Counted from the stretch's first letter, positions 24,933-33,443 are shown. The stretch: DNA of 64,000 nt from Actinoplanes italicus (GCF_003001815.1 NZ_PVMZ01000010.1:328456-392455), one strand, 5' to 3'. Numbers and translations: made by a program. Notes: generated by a model not told the origin, from the sequence alone.

Positions 24933-25148
24933 TCGGACATTTCATCGCACTAACCGCGGCCGCGCGGGCAGAACGCGGGAACTTACGTTTGGGAACCGGC
25001 CCCCTTATGCCGGGCTGCCGCGCAATAGTCGCCGCCCCGGTGGGTGAAACCGGCCGCGTCGGCCTTCCGTGCGTCCCACGGCATGAGAGCCTGCTTTGCG
25101 GGTAGTCGGCCACGGCGAATCGTGAGCCAACGAAGGGAACAGCGGCCT

Positions 25149-26357
25149 GTGCCGACCAGGGATAGGTGGGGCCGGGACCAGAATTCGGCAGGTCATCTGC
25201 TGTGGCTGGTGCGGACCGGGCGCGCCCGGACACGCGGTGAGCTGCAGAACTACACCGGCCTGTCCCGCTCGACCATCACACAGCGGATCGACGTGTTGCG
25301 CGCGGGTGGCTACCTGCGGGCCGGCGGTGTCGAGGAGTCGACCGGCGGGCGGCCGGCGGAGCTGCTGGAGTTCGACACGGCACACGGCGTGGTGCTCGTC
25401 GCCGACCTCGGCGCCAACCACGCCCGGGCCGCCGTCGTGGACCTGAGCGGGCGGGTGCTCACCGAGGAGCACGAGCCGATCAAGATCGGGACCGGGCCGG
25501 AGGCCGTGCTGTCCTGGGTGGACGCCGCGCTGCGCCGGGTCCTGGCCGCGACCGGGTGGGACGCGGGCCAGGTGCGGGGGATCGCCGTCGGCGTACCCGG
25601 GCCGGTCGAGTTCGACGCCGGCATGGTCACCCAGCCGCCGCTCATGCCCGGCTGGGACGGCTACCCGATCGCCGAGCGGCTGCGTCGCGGCTGGCAGCGG
25701 CCGGTCTACGTGGACAACGACGCCAACCTGATGGCGCTGGGGGAGCAGGCGGTCCACTACCCGGACTGCCCGGCGCTGGTCCTGGTCAAGGTCGCCACCG
25801 GCATCAGCGCCGGCGTGGTCATCGACGGCCGGGTCTACCGGGGCATCGACGGCGGTGCCGGCGACATCGGGCACATCCGGTTGTACGAGCATCGCGAGGC
25901 CCGCTGCGAGTGCGGCCTCTACGGCTGTCTCGCCGCGGTGGCGAGCGGCCTGGCACTGGCGCAGCGGCTCACCGCCTCGGGTACGCGTACGTCCTCGGGC
26001 GCCGAGCTCGTCGAACGGATCCGCTCCGGGCACGCCGAGGCCGTGCACCTGGCGCGAACCGCCGGGAAGCTCGTTGGCGAAGTGCTGTCCACCGTGGTCT
26101 GCATGGTCAACCCCGCGGTGCTCGTGATCGCCGGTGACCTGGCCGACATCCACTTCGTCACCGGCGTCCGCGAGGTGCTTTACCAATGCGCCCTGCCACG
26201 GTCCACCCGGCATCTGGAGGTCAGCGCCAGCCGGCTCGGCGCCCAGTCGGTCGTCGTCGGCGGGTACGCCATGGTGGTCGACCAGGTCTACGCCCCGGAC
26301 GCGGTGGACGCCGAACTCGCGCGGCTGATGCCGGCCGGAGTGCCGGTGAGCTGCTGA
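25149..26357 (+). CDS. ROK family transcriptional regulator
   Basis: About 402 residues from a GTG at 25149 that follows GAAGGGA at a good distance; a longer frame to 25044 has no ribosome site. Residues about 15-75 are a winged helix (TRGELQNYTGLSRSTITQRI). The ROK sugar-kinase fold follows, with LGANHARAAVVDLSG for phosphate binding and the zinc motif HIRLYEHREARCECGLYGC near residues 238-256. Many such repressors bind a sugar without phosphorylating it. It is divergent from the glycosidase operon, its probable target, and precedes the Gfo/Idh gene. Its 3' end is part of a 66-bp tandem duplication. Confidence 0.88.
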   Translation: MPTRDRWGRDQNSAGHLLWLVRTGRARTRGELQNYTGLSRSTITQRIDVLRAGGYLRAGGVEESTGGRPAELLEFDTAHGVVLVADLGANHARAAVVDLSGRVLTEEHEPIKIGTGPEAVLSWVDAALRRVLAATGWDAGQVRGIAVGVPGPVEFDAGMVTQPPLMPGWDGYPIAERLRRGWQRPVYVDNDANLMALGEQAVHYPDCPALVLVKVATGISAGVVIDGRVYRGIDGGAGDIGHIRLYEHREARCECGLYGCLAAVASGLALAQRLTASGTRTSSGAELVERIRSGHAEAVHLARTAGKLVGEVLSTVVCMVNPAVLVIAGDLADIHFVTGVREVLYQCALPRSTRHLEVSASRLGAQSVVVGGYAMVVDQVYAPDAVDAELARLMPAGVPVSC

Positions 26358-26449
26358 TCCGCTTGTGCGGGATGTCCGGTCCTCGCGCGGCTGATGCCGG
26401 CCGGAGTATCGGTGAGCTGCTTGTCCGTCCGGGCAGGATGGCCGGTATG
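26318..26449. repeat. 66-bp tandem duplication across the ROK/Gfo-Idh junction
   Basis: Two diverged 66-bp units (26318-26383, 26384-26449) both begin CGCGCGGCTGATGCCGGCCG. The first holds the end of the ROK gene, the second ends at the start codon of the next gene. The period equals 22 codons. Confidence 0.85.
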
Positions 26450-27334
26450 GAATGGGATCCCGCCACGCCGCCGGTCGCGGTCGGACTGGTCGGCGCCGGG
26501 CCGTGGGCCGCGACGATGCACGGCCCGGTGCTGGCCGCCGGACCGCAGACCCGGCTCACCGCGGTCTGGGCGCGCCGCGCCGGGGCCGCCGCCGACCTGG
26601 CCGCGCGGCTGGACACGTACGCCGCAGGTTCTTTCGAAGATCTGCTCTCCCGATGTGAGGCCGTCGCCTTCGCCGTGCCGCCGGACGTGCAGGCCGAGCT
26701 CGCGCCCCGCGCCGCCCGGGCAGGGAAGGCGCTGCTGCTGGAGAAGCCGCTCGCGCTCGATCTCGGCGGCGCGCGGGCGATCGCCGACGCGGTCACCGAG
26801 TCGGGCGTGGTGACCCAGCTGGTGCTGACCAAGCGCTACCACCCGGCCACGCGTGCCTTTCTCGCCGCGGCCCGAGACTTCGACGCGATCGGGGCGCGGA
26901 GCCGCTACCTGCACGGTGCGTTCCTGGACGGCGCGATGGCGACCGGGTGGCGGCTGACCAGCGGAGCCATGTACGACCTCGGCCCGCACCTGCTCGACCT
27001 GGCCGACGCCGCCCTCGGGCCGATCGAGCACGTGCACGCCACCGGCGACAGCCGTCGCTGGATCGAGCTGACCTGCCGCCACCACAGCGGCGCGGTCAGC
27101 CAGATGTCGCTGTCCGGAGCCGTCGGGCTCGCCGCCTCCCACGCCGGGATCGAGCTGTACGGCCCGGCCGGCACCCTGGCCCTCGACTTCGGCACGGTCG
27201 ATCACGCGGAGTGCTGGCCGGTGCTGCGGGCCGAGTTCGCCGCCGCCGTACGCACCGGCGTGCCGCACGTCCTCGACGTGCGGCACGGGCTGATGCTGCA
27301 ACAGCTGTTGGATCTCGCCGCGGTCAGCTCCTGA
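26447..27334 (+). CDS. Gfo/Idh/MocA family oxidoreductase
   Basis: A 295-residue NAD(P)-dependent sugar oxidoreductase, slightly short for the family. The nucleotide-binding GLVGAGPWA is near residues 12-20 and the EKPLAL motif (conserved Lys) near 100-105. The C-terminal domain contains YDLGPHLLDLADA, the usual DxGxHxxD motif. Start 26447 follows AGGATGG at about 8 nt; ATG 26438 is an alternative. Family members oxidise or reduce sugar hydroxyls, often at C3 in keto-glycoside cleavage. It lies 89 bp after the ROK gene and likely belongs to the same sugar module. Confidence 0.88.
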   Translation: MEWDPATPPVAVGLVGAGPWAATMHGPVLAAGPQTRLTAVWARRAGAAADLAARLDTYAAGSFEDLLSRCEAVAFAVPPDVQAELAPRAARAGKALLLEKPLALDLGGARAIADAVTESGVVTQLVLTKRYHPATRAFLAAARDFDAIGARSRYLHGAFLDGAMATGWRLTSGAMYDLGPHLLDLADAALGPIEHVHATGDSRRWIELTCRHHSGAVSQMSLSGAVGLAASHAGIELYGPAGTLALDFGTVDHAECWPVLRAEFAAAVRTGVPHVLDVRHGLMLQQLLDLAAVSS

Positions 27335-27420
27335 TTCGCCAGGGGTGACGATCAGCTTCTGATTCTGATTCGCCAGGGGCGACGGTCAGCTTCTGATTCT
27401 GATTCGTCAGGGGCGGCGGT
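27325..27420. repeat. 34-bp tandem repeat between convergent genes
   Basis: A truncated 28-bp copy and two 34-bp copies (27353-27386, 27387-27420) of a unit starting CAGCTTCTGATTCTGATTCG fill the gap between the Gfo/Idh stop and the stop of the hydrolase gene. The repeat contains the stop codon region of both genes. Confidence 0.85.
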
Positions 27421-28802
27421 CAGCTCCCCGTCAGGAACTCGCGGACCACGCGGTCGCCCTCGGCGTTGCGTCCCTGGATCGAGTGGCCCATGCCCTCGAT
27501 GACGACCAGCCGTCCGCGCGGGGTGAGCGCCGCCTGCTGACGGGCCCATTCGAGCGGTGTCGACAGGTCCCGGTCCCCGTTGATCATCAGGACCGGCATG
27601 GTCAGCCGCGGGTACGGCGGCCGCGGGTTGGGCCGGGACGGCGGCCAGTGCCGGCAGGCGGCGATGATGCCCTGCTCCACCGCGGTCCGCGGCTCGAACG
27701 GCCACGCCTCGTCATCGGACACCTTGGCCAGCGCCCGCTCGACGGCCGCGTCGCGGACCCGCAGCGGCGCGCTCGCGTCACCCCACGGCATGCTGCGCAG
27801 GTCACCGCAGAGCGTCGCCACGTGCAGGCCGCTGCTGTACTCGGCCGGCGGCGTGAACGAACCGTGCCGCAGGTCCTCGATGACGGCGTTCAGGGGACCG
27901 GGATCACCCTGCGCCGCCAGATGCAGCAGTTGGAGAACCGGGTAGAAGTTCGTGGCGGTCAGTTTCGGGTCCACGATGCTGGCGATGACGAGCAGGTCCA
28001 GGACACCGACACCGTTGTCGTATGGGCGTACCACGTCGGCCAGCTCGGCGGCCGGATCGTACCCGCACTGCTGCTCACGGCACGCGGCCCGCAGCACCTC
28101 ACCGGACCGGGCCAACCCGTCCACGTACAGCGGATCCAGATCGTTCTGCGGCACCACCGAGTCCAGCACCATCCGCTCCACCCGCCGTGGGTGGGTCAGG
28201 CCGTAGTGCGCGGCCACGAAGCTGCCGTACGAGACGCCGTCCAGAGTCCAGCGCGGCACGCCCAGCGCGCGGCGCAGATCCTCGAGGTCGGCCACGGTGT
28301 CGGCGGTGGTGTAGTGGTTCCGGTTCCGGCCGAGCAGGCCGGCGCACTCCCGGACCGCGGCCGGGGTGGGCGGTGTGACGTCGGAGGAACCCACCTCCCG
28401 CTGCAGTTGCGGACAGTCGATCGCGCCCTCGCCGGTGCCGCGCTGATCGATCATGACCATGCGGTAGTCGGCGAGCAGGTACGACAGGCGCTGCGAGATG
28501 CGCGGCACGAGGGCCGGGCCCGGCTGACCCGGCCCGCCGGACAGCACCATCAGCACGCCCCGGGGAGCGCCGGCGTTGTCCGCCACCGCCACGCGCAGCC
28601 GCAGCGTGCCGGGCCGCGCGCCGGTGCGGTCGAGCGGGACGGTGAGATACGAGCAGGTGAACGTGGCGATCTCGGCGCAGGGCGCGGAGCCGGTGAGACG
28701 TGGTGGGTGACCGGCCGACGCGGGTGCGCCGGGTGGCAGCGTCAGCGTGACCGTCGTCAGGACGGCGGCGGTCCAGCGGAGGACTCGGATCGGTATCGGC
28801 AT
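27420..28802 (-). CDS. secreted alpha/beta hydrolase, tripeptidyl-aminopeptidase type
   Basis: A 460-residue exported hydrolase. ATG 28802 is preceded by AGGAG and gives a Sec signal (RVLRWTAAVLTTVTLTLPPGAPASA); a start 22 codons upstream lacks a ribosome site. The fold shows VLSGGPGQPG (oxyanion region), DQRGTGEG, the nucleophile Ser in GVSYGSF, an Asp in INGDRDLSTP and the His in GMGHSIQG. The C-terminal TAP-like domain marks the SlpD/E-type or tripeptidyl-aminopeptidase group of actinomycetes, which cleave short peptides outside the cell. Monocistronic. Confidence 0.87.
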   Translation of the reverse strand: MPIPIRVLRWTAAVLTTVTLTLPPGAPASAGHPPRLTGSAPCAEIATFTCSYLTVPLDRTGARPGTLRLRVAVADNAGAPRGVLMVLSGGPGQPGPALVPRISQRLSYLLADYRMVMIDQRGTGEGAIDCPQLQREVGSSDVTPPTPAAVRECAGLLGRNRNHYTTADTVADLEDLRRALGVPRWTLDGVSYGSFVAAHYGLTHPRRVERMVLDSVVPQNDLDPLYVDGLARSGEVLRAACREQQCGYDPAAELADVVRPYDNGVGVLDLLVIASIVDPKLTATNFYPVLQLLHLAAQGDPGPLNAVIEDLRHGSFTPPAEYSSGLHVATLCGDLRSMPWGDASAPLRVRDAAVERALAKVSDDEAWPFEPRTAVEQGIIAACRHWPPSRPNPRPPYPRLTMPVLMINGDRDLSTPLEWARQQAALTPRGRLVVIEGMGHSIQGRNAEGDRVVREFLTGS

Positions 28803-28936
28803 GGAATGCTCCTGTCGCGGGCTTGTCCCCTGATGCGACACCGCCTGGTCGGCGACCACGTTGGACATTCATGCTCGTTTACTCGTTCTCGACTCCGCGG
28901 CGGTCCGGTTCCGCCTCCCGCAACCCTCCCCGTTGC

Positions 28937-29282
28937 GTGGTGATGTGTGGCGTGCCTGTGGGCGTGGGTCACCACGTAGGCGGCGCTGCCGGTTCGTGTG
29001 GTGATGTGTGGCGCGCCTGTGGGCGTGGGTCACCACGTAGGCGGCGCTGCCGGTTCGCGTGGTGATGTGTGGCGTGCCTGTGGGCGTGGGGCACCACGTA
29101 GGCGGCGCTGCCGGTTCGTGTGGTGATGTGTGGCGTGCCTGTGGGCGTGGGTCACCACGTAGGCGGCGCTGCCGGTTCGCGTGGTGATGTGTGGCGTGCC
29201 TGTGGGCGTGGGGCACCACGTAGGCGGCGCTGCCGGTTCGCGTGGTGATGTGTGGCGTGCCCGTGGGCGTAGGTCACCACGC
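28937..29282. repeat. 61-bp tandem repeat, five full copies plus a partial sixth
   Basis: Units start at 28937, 28998, 29059, 29120, 29181 and 29242, exactly 61 bp apart and almost identical. Each contains CGTGGTGA and, 25 nt on, TCACCACG, an 8-bp inverted repeat, and a G-rich stretch between. The period is not a multiple of three, so no frame survives. It occupies most of the gap between the secreted hydrolase and the AraC gene (28803-29319); the remainder shows no gene. Confidence 0.92.
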
Positions 29283-29319
29283 AGCGGACTCGGGACGTCC
29301 GAAAGGTGGGAAGCCGAAC

Positions 29320-30153
29320 TCAGTTCAGCATTCGCCGTACCGTCGCGGGCGCCTCACCCAGGTGCTTGCGGACCACCCTGGTCAGGTGGGACTGGTCGGC
29401 GAAGCCGTACCGCGCCGCCAGGATCCGCAGACAGTCGTCACCGTCCTGCAGGTCGCTCAGGACCGCGCGGATCCTCATCCGGTTGCGATGCTCGGTCAGC
29501 GACTCCCCGGTGACGGCCTGGAAGATCCGGCTCAGGTGATGCGGCGAGCAGCTGACCCGCCGCGCCAGCTCGGTCAGGCCGGAGGCGTACCGGCCGTCGG
29601 CCAGGGCCTCGCGCGCCTCGGTGACCAGCCGCCGGTGCGCCACCGCGGTCGCCGCCCGCCGCGGAGCGCCACCCGCGCTGTCCGGGGCGAGCCGGTCCAG
29701 CACGGCCCGCAGCCGCTCACCGGCGGCGAGCGCGTCGAAACCGCGCCGGCAGGCGGCCACCAGGACACGGTGGTGCAGGTCGGTCGCATCATCGAGCCGG
29801 AAGCGGTACGCCCGCCGCGGCAACCGCTCGCAGACCTCGGCGTCCAGCTCCACCGCGGTGAACGTGTCGCCGCCGCCGAGCGGGTGCGCCACCCGCAGCT
29901 CGTCGCCGCGCCGGGTCAGGACCGCCGTGCCGCTGTCGACGAACACCTCCTGCCCGTTGACCAGCATGAGATAGGCGCCGGATCGGGGCAGCACGAGCCG
30001 GTTGACCGTCTCGTACACCGGCGGGCTGAACCGAGTGCCGTCCAGCCCGCACCGCGCCTCGAACAGCCGCATGCCGTCGAGATGCCCCAGGCAGCCGCCG
30101 GAGCCCGGCTGCCCGGCATAGCGGGCGTCACACTGCTGGCATCGGCGTCCCAT
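29320..30153 (-). CDS. AraC family transcriptional regulator
   Basis: About 277 residues from ATG 30153. The C-terminal 100 residues hold two helix-turn-helix motifs (LTELARRVSCSPHHLSRIF and LRILAARYGFADQSHLTRV) typical of AraC. The N-terminal half is cupin-like. The first 22 residues carry CQQC and a later Cys (GRRCQQCDARYAGQPGSGG), an unusual cysteine-rich leader that may bind metal. The start is not backed by a strong ribosome site; a longer form to 30195 would overlap the DM13 gene. It lies next to the 61-bp repeat array. Confidence 0.85.
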   Translation of the reverse strand: MGRRCQQCDARYAGQPGSGGCLGHLDGMRLFEARCGLDGTRFSPPVYETVNRLVLPRSGAYLMLVNGQEVFVDSGTAVLTRRGDELRVAHPLGGGDTFTAVELDAEVCERLPRRAYRFRLDDATDLHHRVLVAACRRGFDALAAGERLRAVLDRLAPDSAGGAPRRAATAVAHRRLVTEAREALADGRYASGLTELARRVSCSPHHLSRIFQAVTGESLTEHRNRMRIRAVLSDLQDGDDCLRILAARYGFADQSHLTRVVRKHLGEAPATVRRMLN

Positions 30154-30163
30154 CAGGACATCG

Positions 30164-30739
30164 TCACGCCTTCGCGATGTCGAGGGTGGCCGCACCGAAC
30201 GAGACGGCGAACCGCTTGCACCAGATGCTGACGCTGCGGAACGTCGCCGGATCCACGTCCGCGCCGAGCCGGTACACCTGGTCGCCGTGGTTGCCCTTGA
30301 GCTTGCCCAGCTCGGCGTACTCGCCGTCGTCGAACACCCGCCAGCCCGCGACCCCCTCGCGGACCTTCTGGTCGGACAGCCACACCCGCAGGTCGGGCCC
30401 GTCGCTGGTGTCGAGGCCGACGAGCTCCAGCTGGTGGCTGCCGTCCGGGTTGCGGACCATCCGGGCCGTGCCGCTGGTGTCGTGCTCGTGGGTCACGAAC
30501 TTCCCCTCCGCGATCACGACGGCCGTCGCCTTCGGCGGCGCGGCCGAGCTGGACACGACCGGCTCCGGCTCCGGCTCCGACGACGGCACGACGGTCAGGG
30601 CCTCGGTCACGACGGTGTCGGTGAACAGCTTCCACGGCTGGAACCAGTAGAGGGCCCCCGCGCCACCGATGCCGAGCACCGCGACGACGATCCAGGTGAC
30701 AGGTCTGCTGAGTAGTCGGCGAATCACAGGTCGAGTCAA
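30164..30739 (-). CDS. membrane-anchored DM13 domain protein
   Basis: A 191-residue protein with one N-terminal membrane helix (about residues 13-32), a short Pro/Glu/Ser linker, then a DM13 domain from about 70 to 190 (GKFVTHEHDTSGTARMV, GPDLRVWLSDQ, VSIWCKRFAVSFGAATL). DM13 is related to DOMON-type domains and is thought to act in redox or electron transfer at the cell surface; its conserved Cys is present. The proposed start is TTG at 30739, with a GTG four codons in. Located 10 bp upstream of the AraC gene, same strand, so possibly co-transcribed. Confidence 0.8.
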   Translation of the reverse strand: MTRPVIRRLLSRPVTWIVVAVLGIGGAGALYWFQPWKLFTDTVVTEALTVVPSSEPEPEPVVSSSAAPPKATAVVIAEGKFVTHEHDTSGTARMVRNPDGSHQLELVGLDTSDGPDLRVWLSDQKVREGVAGWRVFDDGEYAELGKLKGNHGDQVYRLGADVDPATFRSVSIWCKRFAVSFGAATLDIAKA

Positions 30740-30855
30740 GCGCCTGGCACCCGATGATCACCAGACCGCTCGGCTTACGATCCGCTTACGCCTGTGACCC
30801 GGCGAGCCCGAGCATCTGATGACCTTCGGCCGGTCCGGAGACTGGTTGGTGACGC

Positions 30856-31494
30856 TCAGTTCTGGTTGGCGGGCCACGCCGCCGCCGGGTCGCAGCGGTC
30901 CGGGCAGGCGAGAATGTAGACCATGTTGCCGAGCAGCAGCCCATAGGCGTTGCTGTCGAACGTGTCCGGCTGCCTCGGCGCCTCCGGCAGTTTCGGGAAA
31001 CCGTAGTTCTCCGGGATCTGCACGAGGAACGCCAGCTCGGCGCCGCACGCGCAGGTGTACTTCTCCTCGCCCTGAATCCACGCGGGCTCGCCACCGACAC
31101 GGAAGTCCCACTCGTCGTCCGGGCCCGCCGCGCGCAGCACCAGTCGGCGTGGCTGCATCACCTCGTCCTCCACGTCGGCCACGTCGCCGCCCCGATGGCG
31201 CAGGAAACGCCAGTGCGCCATGTCGTACCCGCCGGAAGGGGTCTCCCAGTAGCGATCGGGCAGCCGCGCCGGCCCGAACGCGGCCTCGTTGTGCACCGGG
31301 CACTGGAACACCAGCAGGTGCTCGCCACCGAAGTCCGGGACGTCGTCCGGCACGTCGATCTGGAAGAAGAACGCCATCCGCTCGCCGCAGGTGCAGACCG
31401 GCCACGACTGCCCCGGCGCCAGAATCGGCCGGCCGCCGGCGGTGTTGCGATCGCCGGGTTCGGCCGGCTCGTCCGTCATCTCGATCACGTGCAT
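30856..31494 (-). CDS. DUF1963-like protein with CxC motifs
   Basis: A 212-residue soluble protein with two related halves, each holding a C-x-C-G element (CTCGERMAFFFQID and CACGAELAFLVQIP). This two-lobed arrangement matches YwqG/DUF1963-type proteins of unknown function. The paired cysteines and CPVH / CPDRC motifs suggest metal binding. It stands alone. Confidence 0.65.
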   Translation of the reverse strand: MHVIEMTDEPAEPGDRNTAGGRPILAPGQSWPVCTCGERMAFFFQIDVPDDVPDFGGEHLLVFQCPVHNEAAFGPARLPDRYWETPSGGYDMAHWRFLRHRGGDVADVEDEVMQPRRLVLRAAGPDDEWDFRVGGEPAWIQGEEKYTCACGAELAFLVQIPENYGFPKLPEAPRQPDTFDSNAYGLLLGNMVYILACPDRCDPAAAWPANQN

Positions 31495-31701
31495 CCGGCG
31501 ACGTTATCGCGCCGGTCGACGGCCCTCCAGCCGCCCCTGCCAGCGGATCTCACCGTCCACGACGATGCTCGTCGGGGTGAGCCACCGCTGACTCCCGTCC
31601 GCTGAGCGGCCCGCCGCCCGCCGCCGGTAGCGCTCGCGCAGCTGCGGAAGGGGTCACCGGCTCCCCACCGGCGGTCGGGCCAGTCTGGTCGGGTCAGCCT
31701 G

Positions 31702-32262
31702 TCAGGACGACGCGCTGGGTGCCGGCGAAGCGGGCCCGGCGCTGCCCGACGGAGCCGGCGCAGCCCCCTCGCGGCCACGGCGCCGTTCCTCACGACCCTC
31801 CCGCCGGGCCTCACCGCGCCGTTCGAACCGGTCGCCGCCGCGGCCCTCGGCCCGGTCGCCTCCGTCCCTGGCGAAACGTGGGCCGTGCTGGCCGCGGTCG
31901 TCACCACGATGGTCGCCGGCCGCGAACACGCCGATCGCCACCACACCGCCACCGATCAACCCGCCCAGCAGCAGCGCCCCGAAAGCGGCCAGCACCGGCA
32001 CTCGGCGCCTGTGCCAGCGCTCGCGGGCCGGACCGGCAGGGGCAGCCGCGACGGGTGCGGCCGGGGCCGTCGCGACGGGTGCGGCCGGCGATGCCACGGG
32101 CTCGGGTGCAGGCGTCGCCGGGTCCGGCGTGCCCGGCGCGGAGCCGGCGACGGCGGACACCGGGGCGGGTTCCGGCTCCTCCTGCGCGTCTCCGGTGCCG
32201 GCGTTCACCTGAGCGGTGGGCTCGTCGTCGTCGTGCGGCTTACGCGGTGTCAGATCGCTCAT
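31702..32262 (-). CDS. proline-rich, single-span membrane protein under two-component control
   Basis: A 186-residue protein. An acidic, Pro/Ala-rich cytoplasmic part (about 1-90) is followed by one membrane helix (VLAAFGALLLGGLIGGGVVAIGVFAAG) and an extracytoplasmic tail of Arg/Gly/Asp repeats (RAEGRGGDRFERRGEARREG) ending in a Ser/Pro/Ala segment. AGGGAA precedes the ATG. Upstream, at 32356-32371, is a direct repeat identical in layout to one in front of the response regulator/kinase pair, so I infer it is a target of that system. The low-complexity tail gives no function. The gap 31495-31701 holds nothing I can identify. Confidence 0.72.
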   Translation of the reverse strand: MSDLTPRKPHDDDEPTAQVNAGTGDAQEEPEPAPVSAVAGSAPGTPDPATPAPEPVASPAAPVATAPAAPVAAAPAGPARERWHRRRVPVLAAFGALLLGGLIGGGVVAIGVFAAGDHRGDDRGQHGPRFARDGGDRAEGRGGDRFERRGEARREGREERRRGREGAAPAPSGSAGPASPAPSASS

Positions 32263-32308
32263 GTCGGCTTCCCTGGTCCCTCTGGGTGCTGCGGTGATGA
32301 GATGCACG

Positions 32309-32328
32309 GCCCGGCCACCTGGCCGGGC
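32309..32328. other. 9-bp stem hairpin in the leader of the proline-rich membrane protein gene
   Basis: GCCCGGCCA and its exact complement flank a 2-nt loop, 47 nt upstream of the ATG and between it and the CTGAA repeat. It may be an mRNA leader structure. Confidence 0.5.
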
Positions 32329-32355
32329 TGTGGCGCACAGACTGGCAGACGACAC

Positions 32356-32371
32356 CTGAAATCCCGCTGAA
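32356..32371. promoter_or_regulatory. CTGAA-N6-CTGAA direct repeat, likely response-regulator site
   Basis: Two CTGAA half-sites 11 bp apart, the helical spacing used by OmpR/PhoB-type regulators. The same arrangement with closely matching spacer occurs at 33444-33459. Confidence 0.55.
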
Positions 32372-32404
32372 GAGCAGAGACCGCGGCGGGGATGATCGGA
32401 CGGT

Positions 32405-32671
32405 GTGCTGTCGAACCTGACCGTCCGGGACGCCAACGGACCAGGCCCACTCCGGCAGGGCACGGCTCCGGCCAACGGCGCGGGCGTCGAGATCGTGCTG
32501 AAGCTCGACGGCGTCGACGACGTCACCGCGCTCTACGAGCACTTTCGCTCACGTACCTCCGCCGTCGAGCCTCTTCGGCCGCAGCCGTGGGGCCTGTACG
32601 ACTTCCGTCTGCGTGATCCGGACGGCTACTACCGGCGGGTGACCCACGGTGACGCCGCCGGGGCACCGTGA
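32405..32671 (+). pseudogene. VOC (glyoxalase/bleomycin-resistance) family fragment
   Basis: An 88-residue open frame whose second half is a clear VOC module: EIVLKLDGVDDVTALYEHF, then WGLYDFRLRDPDGYYRRV with the metal-binding region of the C-terminal betaalphabetabetabeta unit. The N-terminal module, normally about 50-60 residues with a metal-ligand His or Glu, is missing and cannot be found in another frame upstream. The proposed start is a GTG without ribosome site. Probably a gene remnant, though a stand-alone half-domain cannot be excluded. Confidence 0.6.
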
Positions 32672-32714
32672 ACGGCCACGACGCGGGTGCACATCGGCCG
32701 GCCCGCAAGCGCCG

Positions 32715-33398
32715 TCAGCCGTCGGCGGCCAGGCGGTAGCCGGCGCCCCGCACCGTCTCGATGGCGTTACGGCCGAACGGGTGGTCGATCTTCTTGCGCA
32801 GGTATCCGACGTACACCTCGATGATGTTCGGGTCTCCGCTGAAGTTGGCGTCCTACACGTTCTCGATGATGGCGGTCTTGGTGACGGCCCGGCCCCGGTT
32901 GCGCAGCAGGAACTCCAGCAGCGCGAACTCGCGCGGTGTGACCGGGATGTGCGTGTCCCCCCGGCAGACGCGGCGCTGCGCCGGATCGAGCGTGAGGTCA
33001 CCGGCGCTCAGGATCGCCGGCCGTTCCGGGGCGCCCCGGCGGATCAGCGCGCGCAGGTGCGCGATCAGCACCACGAACGAGAACGGCTTGACCATGTAGT
33101 CGTCCGCGCCCAGGTCGAGGGCGTCGGCCTCGTCGTGCTCGCCGTCCTTGGCGGTCAGCATCAGCACCGGCGTCCACACCTCGCGGGCCCGCAGCTGCCG
33201 GCAGATCTCGTAACCGTTGAGCCCCGGCAGCATGATGTCGAGCACGATGGCGTCATACGCCCCGTGGGGTCGCTCGGTGGCGATCCACAGGCCGTCGACG
33301 CCGTCGTGGGCCAGGTCGACCGTGAATCCCTCCCGGTTGAGGCCGTCGCGGATCGTCTCCGCCAGTTCCTGTTCGTCCTCGACGACGAGCACGCGCAC
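32715..33398 (-). pseudogene. OmpR-family response regulator interrupted by an in-frame amber codon
   Basis: The frame starts at a GTG with a GGGAGGT site. Receiver residues are intact: acidic pocket in VEDEQ, phosphoacceptor Asp54 (IVLDIMLPG), Thr82 and Lys104. The winged helix begins about residue 130. Codon 182 is TAG (32855-32853), exactly where the family has Trp in ENVWD. The same frame then continues without any other defect (FSGDPNIIEVYVGYLRKKI, RGAGYRLA) to TGA at 32715, giving 227 residues if the TAG were TGG. The truncated product would lack the recognition helix and wing. A recent G-to-A nonsense mutation, a sequencing error, or readthrough are the options. Divergent from its histidine kinase. 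Confidence 0.88.
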
Positions 33399-33443
33399 CT
33401 CGTACCTCCCGATCCGATCCTGTCCCAGCTTGCCCTCCGCACT

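Noticed and set aside
23068..25233. 721-residue fusion of the isomerase with an upstream domain
   Set aside because: The extra 450 residues are the out-of-frame shadow of the MDR dehydrogenase gene; the isomerase starts by an ATGA overlap at 23886.
28937..29282. CRISPR array
   Set aside because: The 61-bp units abut directly with no variable spacers, and no cas gene is present.
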